Source: CAZTVF01 sp964616985 (lineage in GTDB: Bacteria > Planctomycetota > Phycisphaerae > SM23-33). From it: a DNA stretch of 5,378 nt. Of this stretch, positions 1 through 4,660 are shown one piece after another; position 1 is the first letter of the stretch; every line of letters starts with the position of its first letter. Below the pieces are notes generated by a model that was not told the origin of the DNA, did not search any database, and was given only the letters and a program-made list of their open reading frames with translations. Position numbers and translations under genes: made by a program. Where the stretch lies: assembly GCA_964616985.1 (NCBI GenBank), contig CAZTVF010000200.1, positions 1 through 5,378 on the forward strand, written 5' to 3'.

Positions 1-1
1 C

Positions 2-1606
2 GCCGCACGCCGCATGGCCATGAAGGATCCCAACCTCACGGAGGAGGCCGTCAAGCTTGTCCGCGAGTATTACGGCAAGACCTCGCTCCAAGGCATCCAG
101 ATCCAGATCGACCTGGCGCTGGCGCAGCAGAAGCCGCAGGAGGCCGTCGAGGCCGCCAAGGCCATGCTCGACGATGCCTGCTGGTCTCAGAACTGCTACA
201 ACATGATGCAGAACTATTCCGCCAACAAGCCGCTGCAGCCCCTGCTGGAGGAGATGGAGAAGAAGTACAACATCCCGAAGCTCGATGCCAATAGCGCCCC
301 GGGCCTGCTGCTCAAGACACTCAAGGATCGGATCAAGGAGGAACAGGTCCGGTTCATGGAAGAGGTCGGCAAGGAGATGATCGAGAAGTACCCGCAGGAC
401 GCCGCGACCATCCAGGGCGTCAAGCTCCTGGCGGACTACTACTTTGACAAGCTTCTGCCCGAGCCTCGCGACCGTTGGACGAACCTGATGATCTCGAACT
501 ATCCCCGCCACCCGCTCACGCAGGCGGTGATGGCCAGCCAGATCAAGGCCCTCAAGGCGGCCAAGCAGTACCAGCAGTTCATCCAGGCGGTGGACGAGTT
601 TGACAAGCGATTCCCCACCTCCGGCCTGTCGGGCCAGTGGGCGTGGGACAAGTTCGAGGCGTATGACGGGGCCAAGGACGCCGAGGGCAAGATGGCATGG
701 GCCCGCAAATGGTGGGGGGCCGCCGCCGATGCCGGCGACGCCGAGGCAATCTTCCGCCTGGGCGACCGCGAACTGGCAGCTGTGCCGGCCGACAGCAACT
801 CGATCGGCCTGTTCTGGATGGAAAAGGCGAAGAAGTACGAGGGCCAGCGGGCGCAGCTGTACTGCTGGTACCGTGCGTACGACGCCTACTTCCTCCAGCC
901 GGCGTTCACCGTCCGCCAGAACCGCGAGGTCATGTCTGCCGAGGCGCTGGAGGTGCTGCAGAAGCTGTCCGAGCAGAAGATTGATCCGGAGATTCGCTGG
1001 TACCTCGAGTTTGCCGACATCACTGTCGCCGCCGTCAAGGGCGACGCCAAGGCCGTGCACGAGGCGGCCACCAAGCGGCTGACGGCCAAGAAATACCGCG
1101 GTCTCAGCCTGCGCGTGAACATGGGCGCCATTGCCACGGCCTTCAACGCCGACCCCAAGCTGGTGCCGGCGGGCATGGAGATCGCCCAGAAGATGGAAAA
1201 GGTCTGCTACACCGACCGCGACACCACCGAGATCAACGCGATGATGGGCGCGATGTACCTGGCGGTGAAGAACAACGCCAAGGCTGTCGAATGCTATCGC
1301 AAGACGCTGGAAGACGCGGCGTGGCCGGCACAGGTGTACCCGAATTTCGTCCAGGCGTTGAAGGCGGCCGATCTGCCGCAGGTGCCCACACTGGTGAATA
1401 TGTATCTGGCGAAGATCGCCAACGTGCAGGAGTTGTACCCCAAGGTGCTGTGGGATGAGGCGGAATACCTGATGGCCAAGGGCAAGGACAAGTCCATGTC
1501 CGAGATCATGGCCATTCGGCAGAAGCTGGCGCAGAGCTATCCTGCCAGCGAGGCCCGCGGGAAACTCGAGGCCCGTTTGGCCCAGGACCAGCAGCCCAAG
1601 AAATAG
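2..1606 (+). CDS. TPR/Sel1-like helical repeat protein, 5' end missing
   Basis: Partial gene. The frame is open to the left edge (codons GCC GCA CGC CGC precede the first ATG at 14), and that ATG has no Shine-Dalgarno in the 13 visible bases, so the true start probably lies upstream. At least 530 residues are visible, numbered from the ATG at 14, ending at TAG 1604-1606. The protein is rich in Ala, Lys, Glu and Gln and reads as a series of helical pairs. Residues about 223-250 (ARKWWGAAADAGDAEAIFRL) match the Sel1-like pattern, and residues about 404-432 (MGAMYLAVKNNAKAVECYRK) match a TPR. A weaker helical pair lies at about 29-52. No membrane segment is visible; any signal peptide would be outside the window. 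TPR/Sel1 proteins usually act as protein-binding scaffolds, so the specific role is unknown. Its stop is 10 bp before the next gene, which implies an operon and perhaps a shared envelope function with that exported product. Confidence 0.8.
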   Translation, partial: AARRMAMKDPNLTEEAVKLVREYYGKTSLQGIQIQIDLALAQQKPQEAVEAAKAMLDDACWSQNCYNMMQNYSANKPLQPLLEEMEKKYNIPKLDANSAPGLLLKTLKDRIKEEQVRFMEEVGKEMIEKYPQDAATIQGVKLLADYYFDKLLPEPRDRWTNLMISNYPRHPLTQAVMASQIKALKAAKQYQQFIQAVDEFDKRFPTSGLSGQWAWDKFEAYDGAKDAEGKMAWARKWWGAAADAGDAEAIFRLGDRELAAVPADSNSIGLFWMEKAKKYEGQRAQLYCWYRAYDAYFLQPAFTVRQNREVMSAEALEVLQKLSEQKIDPEIRWYLEFADITVAAVKGDAKAVHEAATKRLTAKKYRGLSLRVNMGAIATAFNADPKLVPAGMEIAQKMEKVCYTDRDTTEINAMMGAMYLAVKNNAKAVECYRKTLEDAAWPAQVYPNFVQALKAADLPQVPTLVNMYLAKIANVQELYPKVLWDEAEYLMAKGKDKSMSEIMAIRQKLAQSYPASEARGKLEARLAQDQQPKK

Positions 1607-1610
1607 GGAG
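1606..1610 (+). promoter_or_regulatory. Shine-Dalgarno GGGAG deciding a GTG start
   Basis: GGGAG begins on the last base of the upstream TAG stop (1604-1606) and lies six bases before GTG 1617-1619. It supports the GTG start, which also gives a complete signal peptide with a Lys-Arg n-region. The next in-frame ATG (1647) would remove that n-region. The overlap of stop and ribosome-binding site suggests translational coupling with the upstream gene. Confidence 0.75.
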
Positions 1611-1616
1611 CGTATC

Positions 1617-4058
1617 GTGAAACGAATTTTTACAGCATTGTTTCTGATGGCCTTGGCCTCGCCCGCGATCGCAGCCACCCAGCGAGAGGTGATGGATCAG
1701 GACGTCGACCGTGCGGTCGACGAGGCCAAGCGTTTCCTGTACGCTCAGCAAGACGGCAACGGATTCTGGCGGCACTGGCACAACAACAACACGGTTCCCG
1801 AGGGTGGCCCGACCGCCCTGGCCATGTTTGCCCTGATGGAAGCGGGCGAGCCGATGGCCGACGAGCGGATGAAGAAGGGCGTCGAGGCCCTGGCGTCGAT
1901 CAAGTATGATCGCACTTCCATCTATGTCGTCGCAGTGCGGGCCATGGTCCTCAGCCAGGTCATAACGCTGGACAAAGACTCGGTCTACCGCGAGCAGCTC
2001 AAGAAGGACCTGGAGTACCTCTCGAAGAACAAGACCACCACCGCGGTGGCCGCCGGCGCATGGGGCTACAAGGGCCCCGAACTCGTAGGCGACAACTCGT
2101 GCAGCCAGATGGCGCTGCTGGCCCTGTGGGAAGCAGACCTGGCGGGCATGGACATCGACGCCGCCATTGTCCGCAAGGCCGAAGCCACCTGGATCAAGCG
2201 CCAACAGGGCGATGGCGGCTGGATGTATGCGGGCATCGGCACGGTCAAGGGCGACTCCACTCCCTCGATGACGGCCGCGGGCCTGGCCAGCCTGTTCATC
2301 TGCCGCGACATCGTCAACGCCAGCCCCTATCCCTACCAGGCCAACGTCGACAAGGCGTGGGCATATCTCAACACCAGCCTCGACCCCAACTACATCGGCG
2401 ACGCGTACCTGGCCTTCTGCGTGCAGCGCGTGGGCATGACCACGGGCCGCAAGTTCATCGGCAAGCTCGACTGGTTCGCCGAGGGCGCCGCCAAGCTCTG
2501 CGAGCCGCGGCCGACGGGTCGCGACTACGGTCAGCCGCTGGTGAAGGCCTACAAGGGGCCGCAGTGGGGGCCGGTCATCGAGGCGGCTTTCGAATTGATC
2601 TTCCTCTCTCGCGGCCGCATCCCGCTGACATTCAACAAGCTTCAGCACGGCGAGGAGAAGGACTGGAATTTCCACAATCGCGATGTGCCCCGGTTCACGG
2701 AATACATGCGCCGCAACTACGAAATGCGCATGCGGTGGCAGGTGGTGGATGTGGCCGACAACGTCCAGCTTCTGCTGGACGCGCCGATCATGCTGATCAC
2801 CGGTATCGAGCCCGCTGAGTTCACCCCCTCTGAGTGGGAGAAGCTCAAGGAGTACACCCTCCGCGGCGGGACGCTGCTGATGGTTCCCAGCAACAACAGC
2901 AAGGAGTTCATCGAGTCGGCCAAAAAGGGGCTTGAAAGCCTCTATGCCACCCAGCAGGACGCCACCGACGGCAAGTACTACAAACTGGTGAAGCTGCCCG
3001 CCGATCACCCGATCTATACCCGCACGGCCGATAAGCTCGAGAGGGGCGACGTGGTCGCACCCATCTGGGGCGTGTCCGACGGTTCCCGCGTGCTGGCGGC
3101 CGTCTGCGAACGCGACCTGGCCAAGGCGTGGCAGAAGCGAGACAAAATCTCCGGCAAGACTGATTACCAGATGGGTGTCAACTTCTACTTCTACGCCACT
3201 GGCGGCAACGCCATGCGTTCCCGCATGCGCCCCGTCTTCGCCGGCAAGGGAACCACTGTCAATTATCACGCGAACGTCGCGTGGCTGCAGCATAACGGCA
3301 ACAGCCAGTCGCAGCCGTACGCCCTGGACTATGTCTCGCAGAAGCTGACGGCGGAGAACCGGCTGGACCTGAAGGTGAACGTCGTGGCCCCCGAGGCCGA
3401 GGCGCTGAAGGATTGCCAGGTGGCCTGGCTGACGGGAACGGATGCCTTCGAACTGACGGCCCAGCAGATCGCCGATCTTCGGGCGTGGATCAAATCAGGC
3501 GGCACAATCTTCATCAATGCCGTGGGCGGCTCGAAGGCGTTTAACAGTTCTGCGACGACGTTGCTGCAGTCGCTCTTTGAGGGCGAGGACGTCTCCAACT
3601 CGATGGTCTCCAGCGAGTCTCCGCTGGTGACGGGCAAGATCAACGACTTCCGCGGCCCGATCCTCAACCTGGAACGGCTGCCCCGGACGAAAGCGTGGGT
3701 GCAACTGGACCCCAAGGCCCGCGGCCTGGTGCTGAAGGTATACGAGTTGAAGGGGCGGGTGGCGGCGGTTTACTCGCAGTACGGCATCCATGACGTTCTG
3801 GACGGCCACGCCGGGCATGGCGCCTTGAGCTACATGCCGGCTACGGCAATGGACATCGCGGCGAACATCGTCTTGTATGGCTACAGCACGAGCACGAGGA
3901 TGAAGGCGGCGACGAGCGCCCCGGCCACCGAGCCGTCCGGCGACACGAGCACGAGCTCGCCCACGACGGTCCCGGCGGCAGCGACGTCTCCGGCGACGAC
4001 ATCGCCGGCCAAGGCGGCCAGCGCACCTTCGGCGCCGGCCACTTTGCCCGCGAAATGA
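1617..4058 (+). CDS. exported toroid-repeat protein with two DUF4159-like modules
   Basis: 813 residues, GTG start, TGA stop at 4056-4058. Residues 1-19/20 form a signal peptide (KR n-region, hydrophobic core, SPAIA-A cleavage site) with no lipobox Cys, so the product is probably periplasmic or secreted. Residues about 30-335 are alpha/alpha-toroid repeats of the prenyltransferase/squalene-cyclase type: AQQDGNGFWR at 43-52, GAWGY at 147-151, DNSCSQMALLALW at 159-171, QGDGGWMY at 197-204. The DxDDTA acid motif of squalene-hopene cyclase is not seen, so cyclase activity is unlikely. Residues about 350-530 resemble DUF4159 (NFHNRDVPRFTEYMRRNY, then LITG, LRGGTLLMVP, and GVNFYFYATGGN). Residues about 580-756 repeat the plan (AWLTGTDAFELTAQQI, IKSGGTIFINAVGG). 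Residues 762-813 are a low-complexity Ala/Ser/Thr/Pro tail. The gene follows the TPR-like gene by 10 bp, probably in one operon. DUF4159 genes in planctomycetes commonly accompany MoxR/DUF58/VWA genes (family knowledge, not visible here). Molecular function unknown; a ligand-binding envelope protein is my best inference. Confidence 0.9.
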   Translation: MKRIFTALFLMALASPAIAATQREVMDQDVDRAVDEAKRFLYAQQDGNGFWRHWHNNNTVPEGGPTALAMFALMEAGEPMADERMKKGVEALASIKYDRTSIYVVAVRAMVLSQVITLDKDSVYREQLKKDLEYLSKNKTTTAVAAGAWGYKGPELVGDNSCSQMALLALWEADLAGMDIDAAIVRKAEATWIKRQQGDGGWMYAGIGTVKGDSTPSMTAAGLASLFICRDIVNASPYPYQANVDKAWAYLNTSLDPNYIGDAYLAFCVQRVGMTTGRKFIGKLDWFAEGAAKLCEPRPTGRDYGQPLVKAYKGPQWGPVIEAAFELIFLSRGRIPLTFNKLQHGEEKDWNFHNRDVPRFTEYMRRNYEMRMRWQVVDVADNVQLLLDAPIMLITGIEPAEFTPSEWEKLKEYTLRGGTLLMVPSNNSKEFIESAKKGLESLYATQQDATDGKYYKLVKLPADHPIYTRTADKLERGDVVAPIWGVSDGSRVLAAVCERDLAKAWQKRDKISGKTDYQMGVNFYFYATGGNAMRSRMRPVFAGKGTTVNYHANVAWLQHNGNSQSQPYALDYVSQKLTAENRLDLKVNVVAPEAEALKDCQVAWLTGTDAFELTAQQIADLRAWIKSGGTIFINAVGGSKAFNSSATTLLQSLFEGEDVSNSMVSSESPLVTGKINDFRGPILNLERLPRTKAWVQLDPKARGLVLKVYELKGRVAAVYSQYGIHDVLDGHAGHGALSYMPATAMDIAANIVLYGYSTSTRMKAATSAPATEPSGDTSTSSPTTVPAAATSPATTSPAKAASAPSAPATLPAK
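1703..1722. repeat. perfect 9-bp inverted repeat with 2-bp spacer inside the exported-protein gene
   Basis: Arms CGTCGACCG (1703-1711) and CGGTCGACG (1714-1722) are exact reverse complements separated by TG. The site lies about 87 bp into the gene and encodes the stretch VDRAVDE. As RNA it could form an 8-bp stem with a GUGC loop. It may simply follow from the codons of a repetitive Asp/Val/Arg peptide in GC-rich DNA. No known operator is recognised. Confidence 0.5.
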
Positions 4059-4211
4059 TCCTTGAGGGACAACGCCCTGCGGGGCGCGAAAGAAGCTTAG
4101 CAGGAGAGGTTATCTAACCGCAGTACTATCAATTTCTTAACCCACGCCACGGGCGGCAAAGCCTCGGAGACAGACGAGGTCGGGCCGGCTGACAGGGGAC
4201 GTATTTTTAAT
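4059..4211. other. intergenic stretch after the operon, no gene seen
   Basis: No credible ORF on either strand. Fifteen bases after the stop there is a short stem CGCCC/GGGCG (4073-4077 with 4082-4086, TGCG loop), but no T-run follows, so it is not a convincing intrinsic terminator; the operon may end by Rho or elsewhere. Other small dyads are GGTT-ATCT-AACC (4108-4119) and CCTCG/CGAGG (4162-4166 with 4175-4179). Base composition becomes AT-richer from about 4110 to 4140 and again at 4201-4216, where the promoter upstream of nusA begins. Confidence 0.6.
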
Positions 4212-4241
4212 TTGACTGTTGAAGGGGAAGCGGAGTATTCT
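4212..4241 (+). promoter_or_regulatory. predicted sigma70-type promoter upstream of nusA
   Basis: TTGACT (4212-4217, five of six consensus -35 bases) and TATTCT (4236-4241, four of six -10 bases) are separated by 18 bp. The AT-rich stretch ATTTTTAATT (4203-4212) just upstream could act as an UP-like element. The predicted transcription start is about 4248. A dyad GAGTA-ttct-TACTC (4233-4246) overlaps the -10 box and could be an operator or chance. This is the only good promoter-like pair I found between the upstream operon and nusA. Confidence 0.55.
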
Positions 4242-4269
4242 TACTCGTTGATGTACACGCATTTGGCCA

Positions 4270-4290
4270 CTCGCGTGCAAGTCACGCGAG
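4270..4290 (+). repeat. hairpin 1 of the nusA-upstream RNA
   Basis: CTCGCGTG (4270-4277) and CACGCGAG (4283-4290) are perfectly complementary around a five-base loop CAAGT. It would begin about 22 nt from the predicted 5' end of the transcript. There is no following T-run, so it is a structural element, not a terminator. Confidence 0.65.
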
Positions 4291-4345
4291 GCGGACGGGA
4301 AATTATTCGCGCGAGCCAGCGAGGGCGGCCGTAATAAGAAGTGCG

Positions 4346-4365
4346 GCGCCGCGTGTCGGCGGCGC
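4346..4365 (+). repeat. hairpin 2 of the nusA-upstream RNA
   Basis: GCGCCGC (4346-4352) pairs with GCGGCGC (4359-4365) around the six-base loop GTGTCG. The stem is all G-C and therefore very stable. No T-run follows, which argues against termination here. Confidence 0.6.
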
Positions 4366-4385
4366 TTGGATGAGGAATGAATGAA

Positions 4386-4451
4386 ATGTCAGGCAGCTTC
4401 ACGACAGTGATGAGACGCCTGATCAGAGGCCAAGCCAGTGCATCGGTTTAG
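4386..4451 (+). CDS. possible short leader ORF, 21 codons
   Basis: ATG at 4386 opens a 21-codon frame (MSGSFTTVMRRLIRGQASAS, then V) ending at TAG 4449-4451. GAGGA at 4372-4376 lies nine bases upstream; an in-frame ATG at 4377 abuts it too closely. The frame lies within the predicted transcript and overlaps hairpins at 4389-4422 and 4450-4465, so translation could affect folding. No run of a single amino acid typical of biosynthetic attenuators is present, and an ORF of this length arises easily by chance. Listed as a weak candidate only. Confidence 0.15.
   Translation: MSGSFTTVMRRLIRGQASASV
4389..4422 (+). repeat. hairpin 3 of the nusA-upstream RNA
   Basis: Outer stem TCAGGC (4389-4394) with GCCTGA (4417-4422), enclosing a small inner stem TCAC-gaca-GTGA (4399-4410). 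A G-U pair (4388 with 4423) can extend the outer stem. The arms are modest in length, so support is moderate. Confidence 0.4.
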
Positions 4452-4473
4452 GCCACTAATGGCTTCGCTCCGG

Positions 4474-4502
4474 GGCCGCAGGCTCGTTGAGCCTTGTCGG
4501 CC
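4474..4502 (+). repeat. stacked hairpin 4 of the nusA-upstream RNA
   Basis: Outer stem GGCCG (4474-4478) with CGGCC (4498-4502), and inner stem AGGCTC (4480-4485) with GAGCCT (4489-4494) closing a GTT loop. They are separated by an internal loop of one base on one side and three on the other. CC/GG at 4470-4471 and 4504-4505 may extend it. It is followed by a 10-nt tandem duplication built on GCCTGGAAA (4500-4508 and 4510-4518). Confidence 0.5.
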
Positions 4503-4570
4503 TGGAAATGCCTGGAAAGGCGGTCAGCTCGGGCGCGGTTTTGCCTAGGCGGATTGGCCTCCATTGCGTT

Positions 4571-4597
4571 GGCGGCAAAAGTTGACGTTTTGCCGCC
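4571..4597 (+). repeat. 10-bp perfect hairpin just before the terminator
   Basis: GGCGGCAAAA (4571-4580) and TTTTGCCGCC (4588-4597) pair exactly around the seven-base loop GTTGACG. It ends nine bases before the terminator stem. The 5' arm has a competing upstream partner, TTTTGCC at 4539-4545, so this element could exist in two states. It is the longest uninterrupted local stem in the region. Confidence 0.7.
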
Positions 4598-4606
4598 GTG
4601 GCTTGG

Positions 4607-4633
4607 AAGTGGGCGAAGCGACCCACTTTTTTT
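4607..4633 (+). terminator. intrinsic terminator/attenuator immediately upstream of nusA
   Basis: AAGTGGG (4607-4613) pairs with CCCACTT (4622-4628) around an eight-base loop. An inner CG/CG pair with a bulged A is also possible. A run of seven T (4627-4633) follows, the classic rho-independent form. It works only on the plus strand, because no matching A-run precedes the stem. It ends 27 bases before the nusA ATG, so any RNA started at the predicted promoter must read through it to express nusA; no promoter is evident in the remaining gap. It may be a regulated attenuator of nusA or the 3' end of a separate small RNA. Confidence 0.8.
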
Positions 4634-4650
4634 GTTGGGATCGATAAGCG

Positions 4651-4655
4651 AAGGA
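4651..4655 (+). promoter_or_regulatory. Shine-Dalgarno of nusA
   Basis: AAGGA lies five bases before ATG 4661-4663 and fixes this start. The site is downstream of the terminator at 4607-4633, so only read-through transcripts, or those from an unseen internal promoter, would carry it. Confidence 0.7.
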
Positions 4656-4660
4656 TCACT

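Larger units (their letters stand above)
4248..4633 (+). ncRNA. candidate structured RNA: nusA leader or independent small RNA, class unknown
   Basis: The span runs from the predicted promoter start to the intrinsic terminator, about 386 nt. Local hairpins visible are 4270-4290 (8-bp perfect stem), 4346-4365 (7 bp), 4389-4422 (6-bp outer stem), 4450-4465 (AGGCCA-CTAA-TGGCTT with one G-U), 4474-4502 (two stacked stems), 4510-4521 (GCCT-GGAA-AGGC, a GNRA tetraloop) and 4571-4597 (10-bp perfect stem). A possible long-range helix pairs CCAAGCCA (4430-4437) with TGGCTTGG (4599-4606), abutting the terminator stem. Conserved landmarks of tmRNA, RNase P RNA, SRP RNA and tRNA are absent. It could be a regulatory leader of nusA or a free RNA; the sequence alone cannot decide. 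Both boundaries are predictions. Confidence 0.45.

Noticed and set aside
600..1082. 160-codon plus-strand frame inside the TPR-like gene
   Set aside because: The translation is Arg/Ser/Pro-rich, typical of an out-of-frame reading of GC-rich DNA.
1650..2620. Active squalene-hopene cyclase or protein prenyltransferase
   Set aside because: The toroid repeats are present but the DxDDTA motif is not seen, a full set of zinc ligands cannot be identified, and the protein is exported.
1506..3293. 595-codon open frame on the minus strand opposite the exported-protein gene
   Set aside because: It lies almost wholly antisense to a well-supported gene with signal peptide and domains. GC-rich third positions remove stops from this reverse frame, and its translation is low-complexity His/Val/Gly/Arg/Leu-rich with no family resemblance.
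4073..4086. Stem-loop just after the exported-protein stop as an intrinsic terminator
   Set aside because: The stem is only 5 bp and no T-run follows.
4141..4200. Cyclic-di-GMP (GEMM) riboswitch, suggested by GGCAAAGCC and nearby stems
   Set aside because: Only one of the expected conserved half-motifs is present, the two-stem arrangement does not fit, and no gene follows directly.
4543..4550. Palindrome GCCTAGGC as an operator
   Set aside because: An 8-bp palindrome is common by chance and lies inside the putative RNA, away from the promoter.
4248..4633. tmRNA or RNase P RNA, suggested by the length of about 385 nt
   Set aside because: The tmRNA tRNA-like ends and the conserved RNase P core (the AGGAAAGTCCGGGC-type segment) are absent on both strands.
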